Shown here: positions 9,348 to 18,049 of the stretch, one piece after another
Numbering within the stretch: the first letter of the stretch is position 1
How the letters are laid out: each line of letters begins with the position of its first letter
NCBI RefSeq assembly: GCF_010894435.1
Contig: NZ_JAAIXZ010000013.1
Span: 132,214 to 196,213, forward strand
From: Pyxidicoccus trucidator
GTDB lineage: Bacteria > Myxococcota > Myxococcia > Myxococcales > Myxococcaceae
DNA: 64,000 nucleotides
Reading direction: 5' to 3'
Notes under the pieces: generated by a model
Databases searched by the model: none
Told to the model about the DNA's origin: nothing
What the model saw: the letters and a program-made list of their open reading frames with translations, nothing else
Position numbers and translations under genes: made by a program

Positions 9348-9962
9348 ATGAAGCGTCACGCCCCGGCCCCGGAACGCAACCGCGAGCCCCTGCTCGCCGT
9401 CCTTCGCGAGGTGCTGCCCACCTCTGGCACGGTGCTGGAAATCGCAGCCGGCACCGGCCAGCACGCCGTCTTCTTCGCCCGCGCCTTCCCCGGCCTCACC
9501 TGGCAGCCCACCGACGTGGAGCCCGAGTCGCTGGAGAGCATCTCCGCGTGGCGCGCGGAGGAAGCCCTCCCCAACCTGCAGCCACCGCTCCCGCTCGACG
9601 CCAACGCCGAGTCCTGGCCGGTGTCCTCCGCGGACGCCATCCTCAACGTGAACATGATTCACATCTCCCCCTGGGCGTCCTGCCAGGGGCTGATGCGCGG
9701 CGCCGGGCGGGTGCTCGCGCCGGGTGGGTGCCTCGTCATGTACGGCCCCTACTTCGTCGAGGGCCGCGAGACGGCCCCCAGCAACCTCGCCTTCGACGCG
9801 TCCCTGCGCTCCCGGAACGAGGCCTGGGGCGTGCGGCAACTCGAAGCCGTCACCGCCGAGGCCGCACGCCACGGCCTGGAGCGCGAGCGTGTGGTGGACA
9901 TGCCCAGCAACAACCTCACGCTCGTCTTCCGCAAGCGTCCGGGCGCAAGCTCCCCGGCCTGA
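9348..9962 (+). CDS. DUF938 family SAM-dependent methyltransferase
   Basis: The 204-residue protein opens with APERNREPLLAVLREVLP and has the Rossmann SAM-binding loop VLEIAAGTGQHAVFFA, followed by WQPTDVEPESL, NVNMIHISPW and LMRGAGRVLAPGGCLVMYGPY. This order is characteristic of DUF938, a class I methyltransferase-like family of unknown substrate. The end DMPSNNLTLVFRK is also typical. It is a stand-alone gene between the kinase and the TonB-like gene. No strong ribosome site was seen before the ATG. Confidence 0.9.
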   Translation: MKRHAPAPERNREPLLAVLREVLPTSGTVLEIAAGTGQHAVFFARAFPGLTWQPTDVEPESLESISAWRAEEALPNLQPPLPLDANAESWPVSSADAILNVNMIHISPWASCQGLMRGAGRVLAPGGCLVMYGPYFVEGRETAPSNLAFDASLRSRNEAWGVRQLEAVTAEAARHGLERERVVDMPSNNLTLVFRKRPGASSPA

Positions 9963-9998
9963 GCAACCCTCCAGGGTACACCCGCCCCGGCAATGAAG

Positions 9999-10018
9999 CC
10001 CCGCCGACATCCGCGGGG
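9999..10018. terminator. Short hairpin after the DUF938 gene
   Basis: CCCCGC and GCGGGG form a 6-bp stem with an 8-nt loop, followed by AAACA. It is a weak terminator candidate located 37 bp after the methyltransferase stop. Confidence 0.35.
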
Positions 10019-10137
10019 AAACAATGCGGACCGGCGCCTCCGCCCGGAGTCCCTCCCCCCTTTACGGGAGCGCCCCCCGCCACCACCATTCGGGACGGTC
10101 GGGGCTGTCCGCGCTGACGTGAGGCGGGAGAGAGGGG

Positions 10138-11001
10138 ATGCACTCAATGCCTGACACAGGCGCGAAGGTCGGCACCTTCGATGGAGCGCTCTTCGCCTCC
10201 GTCCTCCATGCGCGTGCCAGGCAGGCCCCGGACCGCGGGCGCTCGCTGTGGCTGGTGCCGCTCGCCATCGGCTTCCATGCCGTGGCCCTGCTGGGCCTCG
10301 CGTCCCTCTGGCACGGCGGCTCCGGAGGCCCGGGCCGCCCCAGGGACGACAGCGGAGACCTGGTCCTCCGGCTCATGTCGGCGCCTCCACCGCCGCCGCC
10401 CGCGGCCACGTCGGCGACCGTCGCCCGGAAGACGGTGGCCCGCCGCTCGCGTCCCTTCCCGAAGCCCACCTTCGCGCAGTCCCAACCCACCCCTGTCGAG
10501 TCCCCGACGTCTCCCGTCGAGGCGCCGCCCTCCTCCCTCCCGGACACCTCCGAGCTGCCCGGCACGGACGCCGCGGCCACGGGCCCGGCGGGGGTGCCCG
10601 GCGGCGTGGCGGGTGGCGTGGTGGGAGGCCTCATCCAGGGCGTGCTGGGCGCGAGCAACCCGGGCCTCCTCCTCGCGCCCCCTTCGCCCCGTCCCAGCCA
10701 GGAGCAGCTCTCCACGTGGCGCCAGGAGTACTTCGAGACGATGTTCCGGGACCGCTTCGAGAACGTGCGCTACCCGCACCAGGCGGCCATGGCCGGCATC
10801 GAGGGCAAGCTGGTGGTGCGCATCTCCGTGGGCGCGAGGGGCCAGGTGCTGGGCCTGCACGTGCTCGGCTACTGCCCGCACTACGTGCTCTGCGAGGCCG
10901 CGATGAAGGCCGTGCGCGACGCCGCGCCCTTCCCGCCGCCCCCGCCGGAGCTCGGCGGGCGCGTCACCGTGGAGCTGCCGTTCAACTACCACCTGCGCTG
11001 A
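10138..11001 (+). CDS. TonB-like energy transducer / TonB C-terminal domain protein
   Basis: The 287-residue protein has an N-terminal cytoplasmic part, one membrane span (LWLVPLAIGFHAVALLGLAS, ~ residues 37-56), a long Pro/Thr/Ser-rich periplasmic linker with a Gly/Val run (~150-170), and a C-terminal TonB-type domain from ~200 (RYPHQAAMAGIEGKLVVRIS ... PFPPPPPELGGRVTVELPF). TonB proteins carry proton-motive energy to outer-membrane transporters. No exbB/exbD or TonB-dependent receptor is nearby. A second ATG at 10147 is an alternative start; the GGAG/AGAGGGG stretch at 10127-10137 could serve either one. The gene ends 3 bp from the convergent DUF4173 gene. Confidence 0.8.
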   Translation: MHSMPDTGAKVGTFDGALFASVLHARARQAPDRGRSLWLVPLAIGFHAVALLGLASLWHGGSGGPGRPRDDSGDLVLRLMSAPPPPPPAATSATVARKTVARRSRPFPKPTFAQSQPTPVESPTSPVEAPPSSLPDTSELPGTDAAATGPAGVPGGVAGGVVGGLIQGVLGASNPGLLLAPPSPRPSQEQLSTWRQEYFETMFRDRFENVRYPHQAAMAGIEGKLVVRISVGARGQVLGLHVLGYCPHYVLCEAAMKAVRDAAPFPPPPPELGGRVTVELPFNYHLR

Positions 11002-11004
11002 GCA

Positions 11005-12624
11005 CTACCGCCCGGACACTCCCGCCTCATGGAGCGCCCGCCGCGCCCGCGAGTCCGCGAGGTTCCACTCGGGCCACGCGCCGTCCGTGGGCTGCCGCTC
11101 CGCATACCCGTCCAGCAGCGCCGCATTCCGCGCGTCCTTCAAGTCCAGCCCCCGCACCAGCTCCGGCACCGCGTCCGCCGAGAGGCCGGAGAGGTAGCCC
11201 AGGTCCGGGCCGCTCGGGTCGGTGGCGCGCGCGATGTTGAGGCGGACGATGAGCGCGTCCGGGTTGATGGCATTCACCGCCAGCACCGCGCCCAGCGCCG
11301 TGACGAAGGCGCCGATGGCGAACCGCTCGGGCCGCCACCACAGCGTCACCGCGCGCCACGTCAGCACCGCGCCCAGCGCGTACATGAACACGTGCGTGAA
11401 GAGGCGCAGGCGCGTGTAGCCGAAGGCGTCCTCGTACAGCGTCATCCGCTTCACCGCCGAGGCGACGATGACCAGGGTGAGCGCCACCATGAGCGACGTG
11501 CCCACGCGGAAGACGCCCTGGGCCAGCGGCGACTCGCGGCGCGTCCACCGCGCCAGCGCCATGACGAGCCCCAGCGTCAGCATGGACACGAGCAGCAGCT
11601 CGAAGAAACCCCGCCGCGCGTACGTCGCGTAGGTGTAGCCCTCCGCCGGGGACGAGGCGCCGCCGATGAACAGGTACGCCACCTGGAAGCCGGCGAAGGC
11701 GAGGAAGAGCGCATCCACCGCGAGGATGAGCGTGAGCGCCTCGGTGAGTCCCAGCCGCGGCAGGGCCGGCTTCACCTCCACCTCGCCCATTTCCTGCCCC
11801 TTGCGCCGGCGCAGCGACTGGCCGAGCACCGCCGCCGCGACACACGCGGAGAACCCCGCCCCCACGACACGGCCGAGCGTGCTCCCGAGCAGGCTCCACC
11901 CGTCCACGTCGAACAGCCGGCCCAGGGCCACCGAGAAGGCCGCGTCGGCGGACGCCAGCAGCACGGCGAACACGCCCAGCACCGGAAGGGCGATGAGCAG
12001 CCCGCGCGCGAAGGGCAGCAGGCGCGGCGCGTGCGTGCGCGCGAGCTTCAGGTCCACCGAGTCCCGGACGATGGCGGGCGGGTACAGCAGGCTCCGGAAC
12101 GCCGAGGTCAGCGCCGCCAGCGGGTAGCCCACGAGCCCCAGCCGCTGCACCCGGCCCGCCGCCCAGAAGTGCGTGAGCAGCAGCAGCAACGCGCCCGAGG
12201 CCAGCAGGTTGAGCGCCAGCAGCCACGAACTCGCGCGCACCGCCACGAAGCCGGAGCTGACGAGCAGCGGCGCCGCGAGCCACGCATTGGGCCGCGCCCG
12301 CTGCCACCCCTCACGGCCGCCCAGCAGCACGAGCGTCCCCAGCAGGGCCGCCACCACCAGCGGGAAGGACACGCCCCACCGGGGCCGGTCCAGCAGCACC
12401 TCCGCGAGGACGCCGATGCCCAGGGAGGCGGCCAGCATGGCGCGCGGGGCGCGGACGCGGGGAAGCCACGCGGAAGCGGGAGCCGCCCGCCGGTAGGACG
12501 CGATGGCCCCGTCGTCTTCGGGCGAGGACGCCACGAGGGGAGGAGCCCCGGGCGATGACGCCAGGGACGCCGCGGAGGGCATCCCCGCCAGGGGCGTGGA
12601 ACCAGACGAAACGGACGTGCTCAT
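11005..12624 (-). CDS. DUF4173 (DUF4153-like) polytopic membrane protein
   Basis: A 539-residue integral membrane protein with about twelve hydrophobic segments after a ~60-residue Ala/Ser/Pro-rich N-terminus. The conserved signature YATYARRGFFELLLVSML in the second half and the RMTLYEDAFGYTRLRL motif mark it as DUF4173. The C-terminal ~80 residues are soluble and contain LARLNIAR-like and DLGYLSGLSADAVPELV sequence, also typical. Function is unknown. The start ATG at 12624 is preceded by an inverted repeat (12641-12667). The gene is alone, convergent with the TonB-like gene. Confidence 0.88.
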   Translation of the reverse strand: MSTSVSSGSTPLAGMPSAASLASSPGAPPLVASSPEDDGAIASYRRAAPASAWLPRVRAPRAMLAASLGIGVLAEVLLDRPRWGVSFPLVVAALLGTLVLLGGREGWQRARPNAWLAAPLLVSSGFVAVRASSWLLALNLLASGALLLLLTHFWAAGRVQRLGLVGYPLAALTSAFRSLLYPPAIVRDSVDLKLARTHAPRLLPFARGLLIALPVLGVFAVLLASADAAFSVALGRLFDVDGWSLLGSTLGRVVGAGFSACVAAAVLGQSLRRRKGQEMGEVEVKPALPRLGLTEALTLILAVDALFLAFAGFQVAYLFIGGASSPAEGYTYATYARRGFFELLLVSMLTLGLVMALARWTRRESPLAQGVFRVGTSLMVALTLVIVASAVKRMTLYEDAFGYTRLRLFTHVFMYALGAVLTWRAVTLWWRPERFAIGAFVTALGAVLAVNAINPDALIVRLNIARATDPSGPDLGYLSGLSADAVPELVRGLDLKDARNAALLDGYAERQPTDGAWPEWNLADSRARRALHEAGVSGR

Positions 12625-12640
12625 GACGGCGGACCTCGGA

Positions 12641-12667
12641 CTGGGGAACGACTCGGAACGTCCCCAG
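12641..12667. promoter_or_regulatory. Inverted repeat upstream of the DUF4173 gene
   Basis: CTGGGGA (12641-12647) and TCCCCAG (12661-12667) form a perfect 7-bp inverted repeat with a 13-nt spacer, 17-43 bp before the DUF4173 start. It could be an operator or a 5'-UTR hairpin. The role is not determined. Confidence 0.35.
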
Positions 12668-12800
12668 GATGCGCAGGTCCGCTTTGGGAAAGGCCGCGCA
12701 CGGGGGCGAACGGTCGCGCCCGGAGGCCGGACGGTCCATCCCCGCCCCTGGCTGGTGCCCCGTCACGCCAGGCACCAGTCCGTCCTTCGAGCAGCGCGCG

Positions 12801-13208
12801 CTACCCGCCGCGCATCCAGCCCTCGCGCTCCAGCAGGCCCGACACGCGCGCGGCAATCTCGTCGCGGATGCGCTCCACCTGCTGCGCGGACTTACCCTGC
12901 GGGTCCTCGAGCGGCCAGTCCTCACGCATCAGCTGCGTCGCCTGGGGGACCGCCTCACCGCACCCCAGGGTGATGAGCCATTGCGCGTCTCGCGCCAGCG
13001 CGTCCGTCAGCAGGCGGGGCTTCGCGTCACCCAGGTCGATGCCAATCTCGCGCATCGACTCCAGCACCACCGGGTGCATCCGCTCTCCAGGTTGGGTCCC
13101 CGCGGTCAGGGCCTGGGCCTTGTCCGGGTCCGCCATCACATTGAAGAACGCCGCCGCCATCTGCGAGAGACCGGCGTTTTGTGTACAGGCAAAGATAACC
13201 TTGCTCAT
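12801..13208 (-). CDS. ArsC/low-molecular-weight phosphatase-like protein with altered P-loop
   Basis: The 135-residue protein resembles thioredoxin-coupled arsenate reductases of the LMW-phosphatase fold. It starts VIFACTQNAGLSQMAAAFFN and has WPLEDPQGKS near the C-terminus, the D-P motif that supplies the general acid. The family P-loop is C-x5-R-(S/T), but here the arginine position is leucine: codons read GGT CTC TCG. That arginine normally binds the oxyanion, so catalysis may be lost or altered. One base change (CGC to CTC) would explain it. No arsR, arsB or acr3 gene is beside it, so an arsenic role is not supported by context. Confidence 0.8.
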   Translation of the reverse strand: MSKVIFACTQNAGLSQMAAAFFNVMADPDKAQALTAGTQPGERMHPVVLESMREIGIDLGDAKPRLLTDALARDAQWLITLGCGEAVPQATQLMREDWPLEDPQGKSAQQVERIRDEIAARVSGLLEREGWMRGG

Positions 13209-13504
13209 CGACTACCCCCTCCAATTCCTACGCGTCGGCGCGCCCCTCCCCCGCGCGCTACCACGAATCATCCTGGCCACCCCCCATGGGTGGTCCACGG
13301 CTTGAGGCTGTCACATCCCGAGGACGGATGCTCGACAAGAGAGACGCCAGGGCCCTGCTTCCTTGAGTGGTTGGCCTTTACGCAACCCGTCATGGCCGCA
13401 CGTCTGCCTGGGAGCCAGGGTGGCACAGTCCCTACCGTTCCCCACCTGGGGGGCGGAGCCCCGGAGGCTGGCCGCCCGGAGAGATGCATAGGTTGGACGG
13501 AGCC
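13209..13504. other. 296-bp region between divergent ArsC-like and TerC genes, with a hairpin in the TerC leader
   Basis: No gene is seen here. On the plus strand GGCGGAGCC (13452-13460) can pair with GGCT and CCGCC (13466-13476) around a two-G bulge, ending 29 nt before the TerC ATG. TerC/Alx genes in several bacteria have yybP-ykoY manganese riboswitches in the leader. I could not recognise the conserved sequence of that riboswitch here, so this is only a structured-leader candidate. Confidence 0.4.
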
Positions 13505-14494
13505 ATGCACATTCCCACATGGATATGGGTGGTCTTCTGGGCGGTGGTGCTTGCGCTCATCGTCGTGGACCTGCTCGCCCACCGGGGACGCCACGGGGAG
13601 TCCCACCGCGCGGCCGTCATCTGGAGCTGTGTGTGGGTGGCCGCCGGCCTGCTCTTCAACCTCCTCGTCTGGCGTGTCCTCGGAGGGCACGCCGCCCAGG
13701 AGTACCTCGCGGCCTACTTCATCGAGAAGAGCCTCAGTCTCGACAACGTCTTCGTCTTCCTCGTCATATTCCGCAGTCTGGGCATTCCCGCGAAGGCCCA
13801 GCACAACGTGCTCTTCCTGGGCATCTTCGGCGCGCTCGTCTTCCGCGCCCTCTTCATCTTCCTGGGCGCCGCGGCGCTGCAGCGCTGGAGCTGGGTGGCC
13901 TACGTCTTCGGCGCCATCCTCCTCATCACCGCCTGGCGCGTGTTCCGCGAGGACCCTTCCGGGCAGCAGGAGAACAAGGCCGTGCGCTGGCTCGCCCACC
14001 GCCTGCCGGTGACACACGAGGTGCACGAGAAGAAGTTCATCGTCCGGCTCGCGGACGGCCGGCGCGTGGCCACGCCGCTGCTGCTGGCGCTGCTGGGCCT
14101 GGAGCTGACGGACATCGTCTTCGCGGTGGACTCGGTGCCCGCCGCCTTCGCGGTGACGCAGGACACCTTCATCCTCTACAGCTCCAACGCCTTCGCCATC
14201 CTCGGCCTGCGGGCGCTGTACCTGCTGCTGTCCGGCACCGTGGGGCAGCTGCGCTACCTGCACTACGGGCTGGCCGGAGTGCTCGCCTTCGCGGGCCTGA
14301 AGATGGTGCTGGAGCCGTGGCTCCACGTCACCCCGCTGCTGTCGGTGGCCATCATCGTCACGCTCATCGGCGCCTCCGTCGTGGCCAGCGTGCACGCGAA
14401 GCGGCGGGACGCGCGCCTGGGACGCCCCCCTCCCGGGCGCGGCGGGGAGCCGGAGCGCCGCGGCCCCGGGCGCCCCACCGAGGTGGAGGCCTGA
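13505..14494 (+). CDS. TerC/Alx family integral membrane protein (putative Mn2+ exporter)
   Basis: This 329-residue protein has about nine membrane spans and the family's acidic intramembrane motifs: YFIEKSLSLDNVFVFLVIF in the first half and LGLELTDIVFAVDSVPAAFAVTQD in the second. The repeated D-N/D-S pairs are the likely metal sites. TerC/Alx proteins export manganese or help metalate secreted proteins. The ATG at 13505 gives the usual MHIPTWIWV beginning, while the frame is open upstream to 13367. The C-terminus ends in a short Arg/Pro/Gly-rich cytoplasmic tail. No tellurite genes are nearby. Confidence 0.92.
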   Translation: MHIPTWIWVVFWAVVLALIVVDLLAHRGRHGESHRAAVIWSCVWVAAGLLFNLLVWRVLGGHAAQEYLAAYFIEKSLSLDNVFVFLVIFRSLGIPAKAQHNVLFLGIFGALVFRALFIFLGAAALQRWSWVAYVFGAILLITAWRVFREDPSGQQENKAVRWLAHRLPVTHEVHEKKFIVRLADGRRVATPLLLALLGLELTDIVFAVDSVPAAFAVTQDTFILYSSNAFAILGLRALYLLLSGTVGQLRYLHYGLAGVLAFAGLKMVLEPWLHVTPLLSVAIIVTLIGASVVASVHAKRRDARLGRPPPGRGGEPERRGPGRPTEVEA

Positions 14495-14518
14495 GCCGGG
14501 CGCTCCCGTGACGGAGGG

Positions 14519-15364
14519 CTACTCCGCTTCCTGCGCGTTGGCGCCGCCCGCGAAGTCGGTGCTCGCGCCGCCCAGCACGAAGCTGTCGAAGGCCGCGTTG
14601 GCCATCAGCTGCACGCGGTCCTCGTACTTCTTCAGCAGCGCCACGTTGGCGGCCGTCACCTTCCGGCCCTCCTCGGACAGGGGTTCCCCGGCCTGGCCGG
14701 CGCCCTGGTCCATGGCGTCGATGGCGGCCTGGAGCTGCCCCTGGGCCTCCTCCAGCTGCGTGCGCTCCTCGTCGGAGAGCGCGTCACCCTCCAGCTTCGT
14801 GTCCATCTCCTCCAGCTGCTTCTCCAGGGCGGCGCGGCCCTGCTTCATGCCCTCGCGCGCCTGGTCCAGGCCCTCGGCCATCAGCGAGGCGTAGACGGTG
14901 CCGGTGATGGTCTGGAACTCGGCGGGCGACATGTCGTGCTGCTTCAGGCCCTCGATGTAGGCGGCGCGCACGTCCACCATCATCGACATCATGAGGTTGG
15001 TGGCGTCCATGGCCGCGCTGAAGCTGGGGTTCTTCTTCCCCTCCTCGCCACCGTGCTCCTGCTCGAAGGCCTCCGCCTTCTGCTCCAGCGCCTTGAACGC
15101 GGGCAGCGCCGACTCGCGCACGGCGAAGTAGGTCTCCAGCCGCTTGGGCTCCAGCGCCAGCACCTCGCCCTGGGGAGGCGCCTGGAAGGTGTGCTCCTGG
15201 TTGAGCTTCGTCAGCTGCTCCTCCTGGGCCGACATCTTCTGTCCGGCCTCCAGGGTGCCGCCGAACGTCTTCTTGAACAGGAAGCCTCCGGCGACCACCG
15301 CGCCAATGCCCAACAGGAGGATGACGCCACAACCGATGCCTACGCCGATGAGGACCTTCTTCAT
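14519..15364 (-). CDS. Membrane-anchored coiled-coil protein of unknown function
   Basis: I do not recognise the family. The 281-residue protein has one N-terminal membrane span (residues 4-29, Gly/Ile/Leu/Val-rich) followed by a helical, charged domain. A coiled-coil stretch lies at ~175-225 (repeated EKQLEEMDTKLEGD and EERTQLEEAQGQLQ-like heptads). The central part has a Met-rich helix (NLMMSMMVDVR). The ATG is well placed and the gene stands alone between TerC (convergent, 24 bp) and the histidine kinase on the same strand. The topology suggests a periplasmic or outer-face helical protein. Confidence 0.7.
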   Translation of the reverse strand: MKKVLIGVGIGCGVILLLGIGAVVAGGFLFKKTFGGTLEAGQKMSAQEEQLTKLNQEHTFQAPPQGEVLALEPKRLETYFAVRESALPAFKALEQKAEAFEQEHGGEEGKKNPSFSAAMDATNLMMSMMVDVRAAYIEGLKQHDMSPAEFQTITGTVYASLMAEGLDQAREGMKQGRAALEKQLEEMDTKLEGDALSDEERTQLEEAQGQLQAAIDAMDQGAGQAGEPLSEEGRKVTAANVALLKKYEDRVQLMANAAFDSFVLGGASTDFAGGANAQEAE

Positions 15365-15481
15365 GAACCCCTCCGAAACCGATGTTCCACGCCCCCGTGC
15401 TAACCGGGCAGGTGCCCATGGAGCAAGGGCCCCCTTGCCCGTCGGGCGGCGGCCCCCTGGGCACGCTTCCCTCCTGCGCGG

Positions 15482-17758
15482 CTAGTGGAGCCGGGACGCT
15501 TCGGCCTCCGGAACCCGCTGCCCGAGCTGGCGGGGCAGGCGGACCAGGAAGGTGGTGCCATCCTGCTCCGTGGAGCGGACGCGGAGCGAGCCGCCGTGCG
15601 CGTCGACGATGTGCTTCACGATGAACAGGCCCAGCCCCAGGCCGCGGCTGTCGCGCGTCCCCTTGCGCTCCGCGCGCTTCATCGGCTCGAAGAGGCGCGA
15701 GCGCAGCTCCAGGGGAATGGCGCCCCCCTGGTTGTGGACGGCCAGCGCCACCGTGTCCCGCGTGCCGTGCGTGCGCACCCGCACCGGGCAGTGCTCCGGG
15801 CTGTAGTTGATGGCGTTGTTGACCAGGTTGGTGATGACCTGCGCCAGCCGGTCCGGGTCCCACAGGCCGCGGCCGTCGCCGCCGCACTGGATGTCCAGCC
15901 TCCGCTCCGGATTCGCCAGCTGCACCTCGTCCACCACCTGCCGGGTCAGCTCGTGCAGGTCGAACGCCCGCGGCTGCATGGGGATGCCGCCGCCCAGGCG
16001 CGCCTGGGTGAAGTCCAGGATGTCGCGCAGCATGCGCGTGGCACGCTCGGCGCTGGTGAGGATGCGGCCCATCACCTTGCGCTGCCGCTCGTCCATGCCC
16101 TCGCGCCGCAGCAGCGTGGTGGTGGCCATGGTGATGGCGGAGAGGGGGTTGCGCAAATCATGGCTGACGATGCCGATGAGCAACTGCTCGAACTCCGCCC
16201 GCCGCTGCGCCTCCAGCTCCGCGGCGCGCCGCTCGGTGACATCCTGCATCGCGCCCACCATGCGCACCGCGCGGCCCGAGGCGTCGTGGACCACATGGCC
16301 CCGGTCCGAGATGACGGCCCACGTCCCATCCCCGCGCAGGAAGCGGTACTCGTCCGTCCAGTGCTCCTCACCCCGGTCGATGACGGCCTGCATGTCGCGG
16401 CCCACGCGCTCGCGGTCCTCGGGGTGGATGTGCTGGGTCCACGCGTCGAGGTCCATCCGGGGCTGGTGGGAGTCCAGGCGGAACTGCCGGGCGGCCAGCT
16501 CGCTCCACTCGATGTAGCCGGTGTCAAACTGCCAGTCATAGATGACGTCGCTGGTGGCCAGGGTGGCCAGCCGGTAGCGCATCTCCGACTGGCGCAGCAC
16601 CTCCTCCGCGCGGTGCCGCTCGCTGATGTCCAGCGACACGCCCGCCACGTTCACCACGACGCCATCGGGCCCCATGACCGGGGAGACGCGCGTCATGAAC
16701 CAGGCGCCCCCCAACTCCGACTCCAAGGAGAAGGACTCACCGCCATGCGCGCGCCGGGTGGCCTCCATGAGGTCCGGCCGGTCCGCGTACAGCTCGAAGG
16801 CGGAGTGGCCCACGACCTGCTCGCTCTCCAGTCCAATCACCCTCAGCCCTTCGCCCTCGAAGAGGGTGATGATGCCCTGCGCGTCCGTGGACCAGAGGAT
16901 GACGGGCAGCTGGGTGAGGATGCGGTGCAGGTGCTCGCGGGCCTCGTCCCGCTCGTGCTCCATGCGGGCTTTCTCCGTGAGGTCGGTGGAGATGCCGCAC
17001 ACCGCATACGAGTGGCCCCACGCGTCCGGCACGGGGAACTTGAGCGAGCTGTAGAAGTGCGGCCCGTCCTGCTGCGGCACCACCTCGTCGTAGCTGTGCG
17101 GCTGGCCGCTCGCCAGCACCCGCGCGTCATTGGCGGTGAGGTCCGCCGCCACCTCGGGCGGGAACAGCTCCACGTCCGTGTGGCCCACCACCTGCCGACT
17201 GGCAAGCCCGGTGGCCTCCTCGAAGGAGCGGTTGATGAAGAGGTAGCGCCCCTCCGTGTCCTTGGCGAAGATGACGGCCGGGGCGTGGTCGAGGATGTCA
17301 TGCAGCTTCGCCTGGGTGGCGCGCATGGCCTGCTCATGGTCCCGGGCGTACTGCACCACCGCGTCCGCGATGCACGCGTCGAGCGCCTGGTTGAGGACCC
17401 TCAGCCCGGCCAGCTCGGGCGCCCAACCCGACTCGTCGAGGATTTCGTGGATGCTGTCCCGCAGCAGGCCGTACTCGCGCACCACCGCGCCAATGTCACT
17501 GCCCGCCTGAAAGCGCTCCCGGCCATGCCGGCCGCCAATGGCCCGTGCCCTCTCCAGGTCGGGCGTCGCGTGCAGGGTCCGGAGCGTCTCCACCAGCGAG
17601 TCCATCAGCCCGGGCAGGCTGCTCAGCGGCCCCGTGCGAGGTACCGGGCCCTCCCCGAGCACCTCCAATACCCGCGCCTCCCAGCGCTGGAGGATGTCCT
17701 CTCTGCGCGCCTCCAGCAGGTCCGGCAGGAGGAGCGGCGGCGTGGCGCAGGGGTTCAT
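15482..17758 (-). CDS. Soluble hybrid-sensing histidine kinase: RsbRD-like N-domain, three PAS domains, HisKA, HATPase
   Basis: The 758-residue protein begins with an RsbRD-N-like helical domain (LLEARREDILQRWEARVLE through GAVVREYGLLRDSIHEIL). It is followed by PAS1 (~155-275), PAS2 (~285-400) and PAS3 with a PAC segment (~405-510). The phospho-acceptor is His ~523 in SHDLRNPLS. The ATPase core has NLVNNAINYSP and RGLGLGLFIVKHIVDAHGG, so N and G boxes are intact. No membrane span is visible, so it senses inside the cell. The ATG at 17758 is chosen because GGGAGGCG sits 8 nt upstream and homology starts there; the frame runs open to 17941. No response regulator adjoins it, an orphan arrangement common in myxobacteria. 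Confidence 0.92.
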   Translation of the reverse strand: MNPCATPPLLLPDLLEARREDILQRWEARVLEVLGEGPVPRTGPLSSLPGLMDSLVETLRTLHATPDLERARAIGGRHGRERFQAGSDIGAVVREYGLLRDSIHEILDESGWAPELAGLRVLNQALDACIADAVVQYARDHEQAMRATQAKLHDILDHAPAVIFAKDTEGRYLFINRSFEEATGLASRQVVGHTDVELFPPEVAADLTANDARVLASGQPHSYDEVVPQQDGPHFYSSLKFPVPDAWGHSYAVCGISTDLTEKARMEHERDEAREHLHRILTQLPVILWSTDAQGIITLFEGEGLRVIGLESEQVVGHSAFELYADRPDLMEATRRAHGGESFSLESELGGAWFMTRVSPVMGPDGVVVNVAGVSLDISERHRAEEVLRQSEMRYRLATLATSDVIYDWQFDTGYIEWSELAARQFRLDSHQPRMDLDAWTQHIHPEDRERVGRDMQAVIDRGEEHWTDEYRFLRGDGTWAVISDRGHVVHDASGRAVRMVGAMQDVTERRAAELEAQRRAEFEQLLIGIVSHDLRNPLSAITMATTTLLRREGMDERQRKVMGRILTSAERATRMLRDILDFTQARLGGGIPMQPRAFDLHELTRQVVDEVQLANPERRLDIQCGGDGRGLWDPDRLAQVITNLVNNAINYSPEHCPVRVRTHGTRDTVALAVHNQGGAIPLELRSRLFEPMKRAERKGTRDSRGLGLGLFIVKHIVDAHGGSLRVRSTEQDGTTFLVRLPRQLGQRVPEAEASRLH

Positions 17759-18049
17759 GCAAGCGCCTCCCACGAGGGGGCCCCGGGCGAATCCCCGCCT
17801 GACGGCCCTCCCGAGGAGGTGCAATGCCTGGATGGATGAGGCGAGGACATAGCCGTTGCCACTTTGATACATCCCCTCCGCCCGAAGGGCTCCCCGCCCC
17901 CACGTCGGGCCCGGGTGATGCCTCGCAGAGAGGGCGACCACGGGTGCGCCCCGTGCGGGGTGCCACGCTCCCTTTCATGGCCGGGCCTCCAAGTCTGGGC
18001 TTCCTCGGCCACCTGGACCAGACTGGGCACCCACACCCAGGAGGAGAGC

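Noticed and set aside
8613..10010. 465-residue minus-strand frame across the kinase end and DUF938 gene
   Set aside because: It runs antisense to two convincing genes and has only Gly/Arg/Val/His low-complexity sequence.
9348..11001. DUF938 gene and TonB-like gene as one operon
   Set aside because: The gap is ~175 bp and contains a small hairpin, so a common transcript is not supported.
13300..13504. yybP-ykoY manganese riboswitch before TerC
   Set aside because: I could not find the conserved loop sequences; only an unspecific hairpin is visible.
15485..17839. 784-residue plus-strand frame opposite the histidine kinase
   Set aside because: Composition is His/Arg/Val/Leu-rich without domain motifs, and the minus strand holds a complete PAS-kinase. 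It is an antisense shadow of GC-biased codons.
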